Source of the DNA: Hyphomonas oceanitis SCH89
GTDB lineage: Bacteria > Pseudomonadota > Alphaproteobacteria > Caulobacterales > Hyphomonadaceae
Direction of reading: 5' to 3'
Assembly (NCBI RefSeq): GCF_000685295.1
Contig: NZ_ARYL01000007.1
Location: 60,033 to 124,032, forward strand
DNA length: 64,000 nucleotides
This document shows positions 45,572 to 55,533 of the stretch, piece after piece (within the stretch, counting starts at the first letter, position 1; each line of letters starts with the position of its first letter). The position numbers and the translations under genes were made by a program. The notes below the pieces were generated by a model. That model was not told where the DNA came from and made no database searches. It saw nothing but the letters and a program-made list of their open reading frames with translations.

Positions 45572-46305
45572 TGTTTCGTCTCCGTTTGGGTGCCCGGCAC
45601 GTCGGATGTGTCGAGGATGACGCCGGGCCTGCGCGTTTCGAGGCGGGCTTTCAGCGCCTTGGCGCGGTTGATGGCATCGCGTCGGTTGTCTTGGGTCTGG
45701 TCATTATAGCGCTCAACGATCTTGTCGAGTCGGCGCGGATCGAGGTGGGCCTGCAGTTCCGACACCATGAGGCGACGGCAGTCTTCGATGAAGTCAGCGC
45801 TGTTGTCTCCGGTCGGGCCGCCATCGCGGGTCATCGCCTGCAGCTCGAAATAGGCCCACATCACGGCATCGAGGATGGGCGGACGGTGGCCGCGATAGGC
45901 GCTGTCCTTGTCGACGCCCTTATTATCGGCATCGAGATTGGGGAAGAACATGCGGCCGCGCTCAACCAGGGCAGATAGACCGATCAACTGGCTGGTCTTG
46001 CCGCCGACAAAGCTGCCCTCATTGGCCTGCAAGTGGCGCGTACGGGCGAACATGGCGGCCCGGCCGAGCGCATCAATGGCGTGATTGCCCCATTCGAGGC
46101 TGGCCGCATCAATGCTCTGGCGCAGGCGCTCGGTCTGCAGGCGTCGCTGGCGGCGGGTTTCGGCGCGCGAGGCAAAGGCGCTGACGAGGGCGACGAGCGC
46201 AGAGCCGAGCGCGATCACCACATCAAGGTGCTCGCGTAGCAGGGCGAGAATCTCGCTCGTACTCATGTCTCGGTCCGTCCCATAACCCAATGCCTGTCCG
46301 GTCAT
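45568..46305 (-). CDS. Unknown membrane protein between ilvB and ilvN
   Basis: 245-aa protein with one hydrophobic helix (about residues 28-48, VVIALGSALVALVSAF) followed by a basic, Arg/Gln-rich coiled-coil-like cytoplasmic part. I recognise no family. The ATG overlaps the ilvB stop codon (TGATG) and the stop overlaps the ilvN ATG by 4 bases. An internal ATG at 46266 (MSTSEILALL) is an alternative start. The strict overlap on both sides implies expression in proportion to acetolactate synthase, but the function is unknown. Confidence 0.68.
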   Translation of the reverse strand: MTGQALGYGTDRDMSTSEILALLREHLDVVIALGSALVALVSAFASRAETRRQRRLQTERLRQSIDAASLEWGNHAIDALGRAAMFARTRHLQANEGSFVGGKTSQLIGLSALVERGRMFFPNLDADNKGVDKDSAYRGHRPPILDAVMWAYFELQAMTRDGGPTGDNSADFIEDCRRLMVSELQAHLDPRRLDKIVERYNDQTQDNRRDAINRAKALKARLETRRPGVILDTSDVPGTQTETKQ

Positions 46306-48101
46306 CAGACCAGCTTCTTCCCGGCGTCGCTGACTTCGTTACCAGTTATCTCGCCGAGGATCATCTCATTATGCGCAGAGCCCGAGGGAATCATCGGCAG
46401 GCAGTTTTCGGCCTTTTCGACGCGGCAATCGAACAGGACAGGGCCATCATGGGCGATCATTTCCTTGATCTTGCCGTCGAGTTCAGTCGGGTCGTCGCAG
46501 CGGATGCCATGGCCGCCGAGCGCTTCGGCCAGTTTCACGAAATCCGGGATGCTTTCGGAATAGGAATGCGAATAGCGCTCGCCGTGCAGCAATTCCTGCC
46601 ACTGGCGGACCATGCCCATCCATTCATTGTTCATGATGAAGACCTTGACCGGCAGGCGGTGCTGAACGGCGGTCGAGAATTCCTGCATCACCATCTGGAT
46701 CGAGGCTTCGCCGGCAATGTCGATGACCAGCGCGCCCGGATGGGCAACCTGAATACCGACGGCGGCCGGCAGGCCATAGCCCATCGTGCCGAGGCCGCCA
46801 CTGGTCATCCAGTGGTTCGGCTCCTCGAAATGGTAGAATTGGGCGGCCCACATCTGGTGCTGGCCGACTTCGGTCGAGATATAGGTCTCGCGGTCCTTGG
46901 TCAGTTCATAGAGCCGCTGGACCGCATATTGCGGTTTGATCACCGTGTCGGAGTTCTTGTAGGCAAAGCAGTTACGGTCGCGCCATGCGGTGATCTGCTT
47001 TTTCCAGGCGGACAGGTCCGGGCGCTTGCCCTTGCGTTTCGCCAGTTCCTTCAGGATCGCGTCCAGCGTCGCGGCGCAGTCACCGACGACAGGCACGTCA
47101 ACGCGGACGATCTTGTTGATCGAGGAGGCGTCGATATCGATGTGGACCTTCTTGGAGTTGGGCGAGAAGGCGTCGACACGGCCGGTGACGCGGTCGTCGA
47201 AACGGGCGCCAACGCAGATCATCAGGTCGCAGTCATGCATGGCATGGTTGGCCTCATAGGCACCGTGCATGCCGAGCATGCCGAGCCAATCCGGGTGTGA
47301 AGCCGGGAAGGCGCCGAGGCCCATCAGCGTGGAGGTGACGGGGATACCGGTCACGGCCTGCAGTTCGCGCAGCAGTTTCGAGGCGCGCGGGCCGGAATTT
47401 ATGACACCGCCGCCGGTATAGAAGACGGGCGATGAGGAGGTCATGATGAGATCGACAACCGCCGCGACCGCATCAGCGTGTGGCTGGGTCTGCGGCTTGT
47501 AGGTCGATTTATGGATGCCGTCCTTGCCGATATAGGCGCCCGTTGCGAACTGGACGTCCTTCGGGATGTCGATCACGACCGGGCCGGGGCGGCCGGATGT
47601 GGCAATCAGGAAGGCTTCGTGCATCACGCGCGCAAGATCGTTCACGTCGGTGACGAGGTAATTGTGCTTGGAACAGGTGCGGGTGATGCCGACCGTATCG
47701 CATTCCTGGAAGGCATCGGTGCCGATCAGATGGGTCGGAACCTGACCGCAGAGGACGACCATGGGAATGGAGTCCATCATCGCGTCGGTAATCGGCGTGA
47801 CCATGTTGGTGGCGCCGGGGCCGGATGTGACAAGGGCAACGCCGCATTTGCCGGTGGAACGAGCATAGCCTTCGGCAGCATGGCCCGCGCCCTGTTCATG
47901 GCGCACCAGGATGTGGCTGATATCAGGCGCCGAGAAGAGCGCGTCATAGATGGGGAGGACAGCTCCGCCAGGATAACCAAAGAGCGCGTCTACACCCTGC
48001 TCACGAAGCGCCTCGATGACAATCTCGGCGCCCGTCATAATGCGGGGCTCTGTCGGTGCCGGGTTAGCGGCGCGCGTCTTGGTCTTTGTGGCAGTGGTCA
48101 T
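46305..48101 (-). CDS. ilvB: Acetolactate synthase large (catalytic) subunit
   Basis: 598-aa thiamine-diphosphate and FAD enzyme that condenses pyruvate (or pyruvate with 2-oxobutyrate) in the first common step of branched-chain amino-acid synthesis. It has the N-terminal TPP-binding domain with FGYPGGAVLPIYDAL and RHEQGAGHAAEGYAR, the FAD domain, and the C-terminal TPP domain. The metal-binding motif reads AGEASIQM instead of the usual GD(G/A), followed by FIMNNEWMGMVRQWQ. It is the first structural gene behind an attenuator and leads the ilv cluster. Confidence 0.96.
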   Translation of the reverse strand: MTTATKTKTRAANPAPTEPRIMTGAEIVIEALREQGVDALFGYPGGAVLPIYDALFSAPDISHILVRHEQGAGHAAEGYARSTGKCGVALVTSGPGATNMVTPITDAMMDSIPMVVLCGQVPTHLIGTDAFQECDTVGITRTCSKHNYLVTDVNDLARVMHEAFLIATSGRPGPVVIDIPKDVQFATGAYIGKDGIHKSTYKPQTQPHADAVAAVVDLIMTSSSPVFYTGGGVINSGPRASKLLRELQAVTGIPVTSTLMGLGAFPASHPDWLGMLGMHGAYEANHAMHDCDLMICVGARFDDRVTGRVDAFSPNSKKVHIDIDASSINKIVRVDVPVVGDCAATLDAILKELAKRKGKRPDLSAWKKQITAWRDRNCFAYKNSDTVIKPQYAVQRLYELTKDRETYISTEVGQHQMWAAQFYHFEEPNHWMTSGGLGTMGYGLPAAVGIQVAHPGALVIDIAGEASIQMVMQEFSTAVQHRLPVKVFIMNNEWMGMVRQWQELLHGERYSHSYSESIPDFVKLAEALGGHGIRCDDPTELDGKIKEMIAHDGPVLFDCRVEKAENCLPMIPSGSAHNEMILGEITGNEVSDAGKKLV

Positions 48102-48146
48102 GGGGGCTCTCGGACTGTGTGGGAAATTCGGGCTAGGGCTGAAATG

Positions 48147-48172
48147 AAAAAGGGCCCCCTGAGGAGACCCTT
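48147..48172 (-). terminator. Attenuator terminator before ilvB
   Basis: On the minus strand AAGGGTCTCC pairs with GGGGGCCCTT (10 bp, two G-T pairs) over a 3-base loop and is followed by TTTTT, about 46 bases before the ilvB start codon. This is a classical intrinsic terminator placed inside an operon leader. Confidence 0.88.
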
Positions 48173-48181
48173 ATGTGCGCG

Positions 48182-48219
48182 CATCCGCAATCGACTGTGT
48201 GATCAGTCGACTACGGATG
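48182..48219 (-). promoter_or_regulatory. Pause hairpin of the ilv leader
   Basis: A 16-bp stem (48204-48219 with 48182-48197, two G-T pairs, 6-base loop). The leader-peptide stop codon lies in its upstream arm, so ribosome position on the leader would decide whether it forms. Confidence 0.85.
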
Positions 48220-48249
48220 CCTAATAACGAGTACTAGTGATGTGCGCAC
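48211..48249 (-). CDS. Branched-chain-rich leader peptide (ilv attenuator)
   Basis: 12-codon reading frame with a GTG start, reading (M)RTSLVLVIRHP. Five consecutive codons are Leu-Val-Leu-Val-Ile, the three amino acids made by the downstream operon. A GGAGG ribosome-binding site lies at 48263-48259, 9 bases from the GTG. The peptide is followed by a hairpin and a terminator, the arrangement of transcription attenuation: when charged Leu, Val or Ile tRNA is scarce the ribosome stalls on these codons. It is too short to appear in usual ORF listings. Confidence 0.88.
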   Translation of the reverse strand: MRTSLVLVIRHP

Positions 48250-48273
48250 GGTGCGTTTCCTCCAACGTCGGGC

Positions 48274-49224
48274 TCAGGAATAATCTGCCTCTTTGACCGT
48301 GTCAATCTCCCTATAAAGGGCATGAATGACCCTGAGTCGGTTTTCAGGCTCCGGTGAGGGAATTCTGGGCCAGAATGGGAACTGCCTGCCGATCCAGGTG
48401 AACTGCCTCTTTGCATAGCGGCGTGTATCGCGCTTGGCGTTCTCGGCGGCGAGTTCTGCGGTGATCTCGCCGCGGGCAAAGGCGGTGAGCCAGGGCATGC
48501 CATGGGCCTTCATGGCGGGAAGCTCGGGGTCGAGGTTGCGCGCCATCAGCGCGCGGGCCTCATCCATGGCGCCCTGCATCAGCATGCCTTCAAAGCGCCG
48601 GTCGATCTTCTGATAGAGGCGCGCCCGGGGCGGGGTGAGGGCAAAGCCGATCCATTCGCCATCATTTAGGACAGGCGGCTGACGCTCGTCGTGGAAGTGG
48701 CCGAGGGGGCGACCCGTGGCGAGCCAGACTTCATAGGCCCGCGCGAGGCGCTGGCGGTCGCCCGTGCCGAGCCGTTCGGCGGTGTCGGGATCGACGGGGG
48801 CGAGGCGGTCGCGAAGGCCTTCGGCGCCTTCGGCCTCGGCAATAGCGCGCACTTCGGCGCGGATGTCTTCAGGCACGGGCGGGATGCTGGACAGGCCTTG
48901 CGTCAGAGCGAGCAGGTAAAGACCTGTGCCGCCGACAAGGATGGCGCGCTTGCCTTTCAGCTCGACGCGCTTGATTTCGCTGCGGGCTTCTTCCAGCCAG
49001 TCGCCGGTGGAATAACGCGTTGCCGCATCGACATGGCCGAAGAGATGGTGTTCGACACCATCCATCTCCTCTGCGTCGGGGCGGGCGCTGATGACTTGCA
49101 GGTCCCTGTAAACCTGCATGGAATCAGCATTGATGACCTCACCTCCCAGTCGCCGGGCGACGGCGATGGCGAGGGCGGTCTTGCCGCTGGCAGTGGGGCC
49201 GTGAATGAGGATTGCCGGATGCAT
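48274..49224 (-). CDS. miaA: tRNA dimethylallyltransferase MiaA
   Basis: 316-aa enzyme that transfers a dimethylallyl group to A37 of tRNAs reading UNN codons. The P-loop HGPTASGKT (about 8-16), the DSMQVYRDLQVISARP block (about 34-49), VGGTGLYL and the C-terminal RRYAKRQFTWIGRQFPF region (binding of the anticodon loop) are intact. It is divergent from serB and upstream of the ilv promoter. MiaA modification influences leader-peptide attenuation in enteric bacteria, so adjacency to an attenuated operon is of interest. Confidence 0.95.
   Translation of the reverse strand: MHPAILIHGPTASGKTALAIAVARRLGGEVINADSMQVYRDLQVISARPDAEEMDGVEHHLFGHVDAATRYSTGDWLEEARSEIKRVELKGKRAILVGGTGLYLLALTQGLSSIPPVPEDIRAEVRAIAEAEGAEGLRDRLAPVDPDTAERLGTGDRQRLARAYEVWLATGRPLGHFHDERQPPVLNDGEWIGFALTPPRARLYQKIDRRFEGMLMQGAMDEARALMARNLDPELPAMKAHGMPWLTAFARGEITAELAAENAKRDTRRYAKRQFTWIGRQFPFWPRIPSPEPENRLRVIHALYREIDTVKEADYS
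48277..48305 (-). promoter_or_regulatory. ilv operon promoter
   Basis: On the minus strand, a perfect TTGACA -35 box (48305-48300), a 17-base spacer and TATTCC (48282-48277). Start of transcription near 48270 leaves just enough room for the leader ribosome-binding site. It overlaps the end of miaA. Confidence 0.7.
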
Positions 49225-49280
49225 GCTCTAGACCTAAGGGCTAGTCGGGTAAGTTGGAAGACACCAAGAGACGGAATAAC

Positions 49281-50204
49281 ATGAGCCAGAACCCGGATAA
49301 GTCCCGCAATTTTTTTGCTGCAACTGCCGTTGCGGCGCCATCGCGTGCCGATCTGGCTGCAGAACTGGGTGAAATACTGGTGTCTGCGGGCGTACGGGAT
49401 GCGCAGCTGAGAATACTCGCTGACGGCGCACCCTGGCAGGCTTGCGAGTATGTTTTTGCGGCGTCTGAGGCGGACGTTGAGGGACTTCGTGGACCGTTGA
49501 AGGGACTTTCCGGGGTGGATGTGGCCCTTTTGCCGGTCGAAGCGCGGCGCAAGCGGCTGCTGATCTCGGACATGGACTCGACCATCATCGGGCAGGAGTG
49601 TCTCGACGAGCTGGCCGACTTTGCCGGGCTCAAGGCGGAAGTCTCGGCGATCACCGAGCGGGCGATGCGGGGCGAGCTGGATTTCGAGGGCGCGCTGACG
49701 ACGCGGGTGGGCATGTTGAAGGGGCTGGAGCTGTCTGCGCTGGAGGCCGCCTATAAAGAGCGCATCACGCTGAACCCCGGTGCCAGGACGCTGACGGCGA
49801 CGATGAAGGCAAACGGGGCACATGCGGTGCTTGTCTCCGGCGGGTTCACGTTCTTCACGTCACGCGTGGCCGTGGCGTCGGGCTTCGATGCGCATCGCGG
49901 CAACACGCTGGTGGATGATGGCGCGGTGCTGACCGGCCAGGTGGGGCAGCCTATTCTCGGGCGTGAAGCGAAGCTGACGGCGCTGGACGAGGCGGCAGCG
50001 GCGTACGGCCTGACCCGCGCCGACGCGCTGGCCCTTGGCGACGGCGCGAACGATCTCGACATGATCCGTGCGGCGGGCCTTGGCATCGCCTTCCATGCCA
50101 AGCCGATCGTGGCCGAGCAGGCCACGGCAGCCATCCAGCACACGGACCTGACGGCGGCGCTGTTCTTCCAGGGCTATGCGGCGGACGAGTTCGTCACCGG
50201 CTGA
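49281..50204 (+). CDS. serB: Phosphoserine phosphatase SerB
   Basis: 307-aa HAD-superfamily phosphatase, the last step of serine synthesis. The nucleophile motif DMDST is at about residues 97-101, motif II is in VLVSGGFTFF and the metal-binding motif is LGDGANDLDMI (about 253-263). The N-terminal 90 residues form the ACT-like domain common to SerB. The ATG at 49281 is used; the frame opens slightly earlier at 49254. It is divergent from miaA, a conserved pairing in alphaproteobacteria. Confidence 0.94.
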   Translation: MSQNPDKSRNFFAATAVAAPSRADLAAELGEILVSAGVRDAQLRILADGAPWQACEYVFAASEADVEGLRGPLKGLSGVDVALLPVEARRKRLLISDMDSTIIGQECLDELADFAGLKAEVSAITERAMRGELDFEGALTTRVGMLKGLELSALEAAYKERITLNPGARTLTATMKANGAHAVLVSGGFTFFTSRVAVASGFDAHRGNTLVDDGAVLTGQVGQPILGREAKLTALDEAAAAYGLTRADALALGDGANDLDMIRAAGLGIAFHAKPIVAEQATAAIQHTDLTAALFFQGYAADEFVTG

Positions 50205-50413
50205 GCCTGCACGTTTTCAAGGCCATTTGCGTGCATTTCGCTTCAGGAGCGAGCCAGCCTGACTGATTGATGTGCAAATTTGTCCCATTTTATGGGGCTT
50301 GAATAATAATCGTTGCGCCAGAAGAGGAGCCCGTTGCGTAGTGCACTCATTCCAGCGGGTGAGGTCAGTAGAGTTTTCGCCACAAGCCCGCCCATTTCCC
50401 AGAGGGCATTGCA

Positions 50414-51601
50414 ATGAAAAATCCTGACTACGACCAGCTGATCTCGCCATCCCGGCGTAATCTGATGAAATTTGCCGGCGTTGGTGCGCTCGGCGCAGCG
50501 GCGGGCCTGGCTGCCTGTTCCGACAGCGCCAGCGCGACGGCGCCAGCGCCTGCCACGGCGGCGAACGTTACAGCACCTGCCGTCAATCCCGACGGTCTCG
50601 CGATCATGTCGGCCAACGAGAACCCCTATGGCCCGTCGCCGATGGCTGTCGCAGCCATGTCGAAAGAACTGAACAACCTGAACCGTTATGCCTATCCGCT
50701 GACGCAGGCTTTCGCCGAGAAAGTGGCCGCCCGTGAAGGCGTGCTACCGGAGCAGGTTCTGGTGACCAATGGCTCCTCGCCAATCCTGGCGGCCTTCTCT
50801 GACTATGTGAACGTCAAGGGCGGCGAGATCGTCACCTCGGCCATCACGTATGAAGGCGTTCCACGCGTTGCCGAACAGGCCGGGACGAAAGTGGTCTACA
50901 TGCCGCTGACGCAAGACCTCGGCTACGACCTTGAAGCCATCTCTGCCGCCATTGGCCCGAACACCGGCGCCGTATACATCTGTAACCCGAACAACCCGAC
51001 GGGCCGCACGATCGAGCCTGCCAAGCTGAAAGCCTTCATCGAAGATGCTTCCAGCAAAGTGCCGGTCTTCATCGACGAAGCTTATATGGACATGGCCGAC
51101 GATTTCCCGGCTGGCGTGATGAGCGAGTTCGTCGCCGCAGGTAAGCCGGTGATCGTGGCGCGCACATTCTCCAAGATCTACGCGATGGCTGGCCAGCGTC
51201 TCGGCTATGGCATCATGCCTGCCGACATGGCGATGGCGATGCGCAAGACGGGCCGTCTCTCGTCGGTCAACCATCTCGGCCTCGTGGCTGGCATGGCCAG
51301 CCTCGACGACACGGCCTATTTCAATGACATGCGCCTGAAGATGATCAAGGGCCGCGAGAAACTGATCGCCATGGCGAACGATCTCGGTCGTCCGTATGCG
51401 CCAAACCCGCAGGGCAACTTCATCTACATGGACCTTGGCATGAACAACCAGGAGTTCGCCGACAAGATGCTCGAGAAGGGCGTCAAAGTGGTTGGCTCGC
51501 GCTGGGCAGACAAGCCGGAATGGACACGCATCTGCGTTGGCCTCGATCACGAGATCGAAAAGTGCCACGCCGCCGCCAAGGAAATCCTCACCGCGATCTA
51601 A
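50414..51601 (+). CDS. Tat-exported HisC-like PLP aminotransferase
   Basis: 395-aa class I/II aminotransferase resembling histidinol-phosphate aminotransferase: ANENPYGPSP, CNPNNPTGRTI (about 190-200), and the PLP lysine in ARTFSKIYAMAGQRLGYG (Lys254). The N-terminus carries a twin-arginine signal SRRNLMKFAG (about 13-22) and a lipobox-like AAC (Cys35), so it is predicted to be exported with PLP bound and possibly lipid-anchored. Cytoplasmic HisC has no such signal, so this is not the ordinary histidine-pathway enzyme. The real substrate is unknown. The nearest neighbours, serB and degP, give no clue. Confidence 0.85.
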   Translation: MKNPDYDQLISPSRRNLMKFAGVGALGAAAGLAACSDSASATAPAPATAANVTAPAVNPDGLAIMSANENPYGPSPMAVAAMSKELNNLNRYAYPLTQAFAEKVAAREGVLPEQVLVTNGSSPILAAFSDYVNVKGGEIVTSAITYEGVPRVAEQAGTKVVYMPLTQDLGYDLEAISAAIGPNTGAVYICNPNNPTGRTIEPAKLKAFIEDASSKVPVFIDEAYMDMADDFPAGVMSEFVAAGKPVIVARTFSKIYAMAGQRLGYGIMPADMAMAMRKTGRLSSVNHLGLVAGMASLDDTAYFNDMRLKMIKGREKLIAMANDLGRPYAPNPQGNFIYMDLGMNNQEFADKMLEKGVKVVGSRWADKPEWTRICVGLDHEIEKCHAAAKEILTAI

Positions 51602-51622
51602 AGCGGAATGGACTGAATGAAG

Positions 51623-51657
51623 AAAGGCGCCGCTGGATGAGCGGCGCCTTTTTTGTT
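51623..51657 (+). terminator. Terminator between the aminotransferase and degP
   Basis: A perfect 12-bp stem AAAGGCGCCGCT / AGCGGCGCCTTT with a 5-base loop and a T-run. It ends the plus-strand aminotransferase transcript and can serve the convergent degP. Confidence 0.93.
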
Positions 51658-51668
51658 TGGGCGTTTGA

Positions 51669-53120
<1,452 letters not shown>

Positions 53121-53198
53121 GTGAGAAGAGGCTCCTGAGGATCGGATGTTGCTCGTATCCTGAGCAGTATGGCGCTTTGCGCCCCTGTTGCAACAGGC

Positions 53199-53399
53199 TC
53201 AGGCGCCTCGCACTGCAAAGACAACCAGAAGGGCGCCGAGGACGGCCGAGGCCAGCCCGGCAAAGGCGACGTCGCGGCTGGACATTTCCGCAAGTCGGGC
53301 GGCCATGCGGCGCATGAAGTCGGGGGCGATCGCGTAGATCGCCCCCTCCAGAAAGAACCATAGACCGGCCGCAGCCAGTATCAGGTAAAGCTTTGACAC
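53199..53399 (-). CDS. DUF2065-family small membrane protein
   Basis: 66-aa protein with two hydrophobic helices (about 4-24 and 45-63) and a short cytoplasmic loop FMRRMAARLAEM. It matches the small DUF2065 proteins that sit between hflC and degP in many Proteobacteria. The start is a GTG at 53399. It follows hflC by 12 bases. Function unknown, presumably linked to HflKC. Confidence 0.85.
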   Translation of the reverse strand: MSKLYLILAAAGLWFFLEGAIYAIAPDFMRRMAARLAEMSSRDVAFAGLASAVLGALLVVFAVRGA

Positions 53400-53411
53400 A
53401 GGCCCGATTTC

Positions 53412-54308
53412 CTAGCGGGAACCGCCATTGATACGGGCGCTTTCGATGAACTCGTCACATATGCCGAGGCTCTTGGGTGCCACGATGATCTGCGTGCCTT
53501 GCTGAATGGCCTTGTCACAGGCAATCAGCGCGCGCTGGAAGCGGAAGAATTCCGGGTCCTTGTTGTAGGCATTGGCATAGACTTCCGTCGACTTGGCATC
53601 GCCTTCACCGCGAATCGTCTCGGCCTGTTCCCGGGCCTGAGCCTCGATAACCGTTTTCTCGCGGCTGGCCTGGGCGCGGATAAGGCGCGCCTTTTCCTCG
53701 CCTTCAGCACGGATGCGCTGGGCTTCCTGCAGACGGGCCGATTGCATACGGCTGTAGACGCCTTCTGCGACTTCGGTCGGCAGGTCGGCCTGGCGGATGC
53801 GGACGTCGACAATGTCGATGCCGTCCTCGGTCAGCTGGGCGTTCACCCGCTCACGGATACGGTCCATGAGCTGCGAGCGCTGGCCGGAGATGATTTCCGG
53901 CACCGGCACGTCGCCCAGGGCTTCGCGAATGTTCGAGTTGGTGATCTGCTGCAACTGACGTGCAGCGGCAGGCTCGTTGCGGAAACGCTGGTAGAATTTC
54001 AGCGGATCCTTGATGCGCCAGCGGACGAAGGCATCGACCGTGAGGCGGCGCTGGTCGGATGCCAGCACTTCGATATTCTCGATATCAAGGCCGATATTCT
54101 TCTTATCCAGCTTTTCGATCTGCTGGAACATCGGGATCTTGAAGTAGAGGCCTGCCTGGTCCTGGCCCGGTGCGTTGAACACCTGCTTGGGCTCGCCGAC
54201 CTGAAGCATCAGGGCCTGCTCGTCCTGACGGACGACGAAGAATGAATTCATGAGCACCAGAAGTACGGCGCCCGCGATGATGATGGTTAGCCATCCAAAA
54301 GTACGCAT
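53412..54308 (-). CDS. hflC: FtsH-associated SPFH protein HflC
   Basis: 298-aa inner-membrane SPFH (stomatin/prohibitin) protein with one N-terminal helix (about 5-25) and a large periplasmic domain. It has FFVVRQDEQALMLQVGEPKQ, the SPFH core with FVRWRIKDPLKFYQR, and Ala/Glu-rich coiled coil (EEKARLIRAQASREKTVIEA, then RGEGDAKSTEVYANAY). With HflK it forms the cage that modulates the FtsH protease. Its start ATG overlaps the hflK stop codon (TAATG). Confidence 0.95.
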   Translation of the reverse strand: MRTFGWLTIIIAGAVLLVLMNSFFVVRQDEQALMLQVGEPKQVFNAPGQDQAGLYFKIPMFQQIEKLDKKNIGLDIENIEVLASDQRRLTVDAFVRWRIKDPLKFYQRFRNEPAAARQLQQITNSNIREALGDVPVPEIISGQRSQLMDRIRERVNAQLTEDGIDIVDVRIRQADLPTEVAEGVYSRMQSARLQEAQRIRAEGEEKARLIRAQASREKTVIEAQAREQAETIRGEGDAKSTEVYANAYNKDPEFFRFQRALIACDKAIQQGTQIIVAPKSLGICDEFIESARINGGSR

Positions 54309-55438
54309 TATTGCTGCCCTCCGTTCGTGGACCGCTGCGTTCGTTCCAGCGGCAGGTAGGGAACGGCGCCGGAGTCCTGATCCATGATCAGCTTGTCGGA
54401 GCGCTCCAGCACTTTTTCCATGGTTTCAAGATACATGCGCTCACGCGTGACGCGTGGGGCCTTGCGATATTCTTCGTAGATTTGTTCGAAGCGTGAGGCC
54501 TCACCCTGTGCGTCGGCGAGGACCTGGTCGCGATAGGCTTCTGCTTCCTGCAGGATGCGCTGGGCGCTACCACGGGCTTGCGGAACGACTTCGTTGGCGA
54601 ACTGGGTGGCCTGGTTGATATTGGTCTCGGCGTCCTGTTCGGCGACGTTCACGTCGTTGAAGGCCTCGATGACCTGTTTCGGCGGGTCCGAGCGGTCGAT
54701 CGTGACGGCGAGGATTTCGATGCCGGCGCGATAATCATCGAGCAGGGACTGAATCTGTTTGCCCACTTCGGTCTGTACGACATCACGTTCGGTCGTGATC
54801 ACGCCCTGAAGGCGCGTTTTGCCGACGACTTCACGCATGACCGATTCGGCGACCTGTTCGACGGCTTCCGAGGGGTTCTTGACGTTCAGGATGAAGTTTT
54901 CCGGGTGTTCGGAATTCACCTTCCAGAAAACAGAAAACTGGATGTCGACGATGTTTTCGTCCTGCGTCAGCATCAGGCTTTCTTCGAGATTGTTGCCGAT
55001 CCGCGTTTCTTTACGGTTTTCGACCTCGACGAGAACATGCTCCTCAAGCGGGGCAGGCAGGTGGAAGTGCAGGCCTGGCCCGAAATTGGTCTGCCATTTG
55101 CCGAAGCGGAAAACGGCCGCCTGCTGGGTCGGATCGACCATGACGACGCTTGTGGAAAGCCAGCCAAGCAGGGCAATACCGACGAGCACGACAAAGCCGA
55201 GCGGGCCGAAATTGGGACCCGTACCGCCGCCGCCGCGACGGCGTCCACCGCCGCCACCATTGCCATTAGAGCGCTTGCGGAAGCGCTCCTGCATACGTTT
55301 CATCTGTGCTTCGAGGTCGTTATTATTGCCCCCGCCGCCGCCAGGGCGCGTCCATGGCGAACCACCATCCTTGGCAGGCTCGTCGTCGGATCCGCCGCCC
55401 CATGGGCCGCTGGATTTGTTCTTGTCATCCCAGGGCAT
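54308..55438 (-). CDS. hflK: FtsH-associated SPFH protein HflK
   Basis: 376-aa inner-membrane protein. A glycine-rich cytoplasmic N-terminus (about 1-78) is followed by a membrane helix (about 79-98) and an SPFH domain (VDPTQQAAVFRFGKWQTN onward). The C-terminal coiled coil contains AQRILQEAEAYRDQVLADAQ. It assembles with HflC. The N-terminus MPWDDKNKSSGPWGGG is typical for HflK. It is divergent from mrp with 95 bp between them. Confidence 0.95.
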   Translation of the reverse strand: MPWDDKNKSSGPWGGGSDDEPAKDGGSPWTRPGGGGGNNNDLEAQMKRMQERFRKRSNGNGGGGGRRRGGGGTGPNFGPLGFVVLVGIALLGWLSTSVVMVDPTQQAAVFRFGKWQTNFGPGLHFHLPAPLEEHVLVEVENRKETRIGNNLEESLMLTQDENIVDIQFSVFWKVNSEHPENFILNVKNPSEAVEQVAESVMREVVGKTRLQGVITTERDVVQTEVGKQIQSLLDDYRAGIEILAVTIDRSDPPKQVIEAFNDVNVAEQDAETNINQATQFANEVVPQARGSAQRILQEAEAYRDQVLADAQGEASRFEQIYEEYRKAPRVTRERMYLETMEKVLERSDKLIMDQDSGAVPYLPLERTQRSTNGGQQ

Positions 55439-55533
55439 AGCCCCTCCTGTTGGTTTCGTAGGCTTCTATATAGTGTCTTGCGTGATATGTGCATGCCTCA
55501 ATCCGGGCTTCAAGGACGTAGGAGTCGCAGAAA

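Noticed and set aside
46290..47300. 336-aa plus-strand frame
   Set aside because: Shadow of ilvB, no recognisable domain or start signal.
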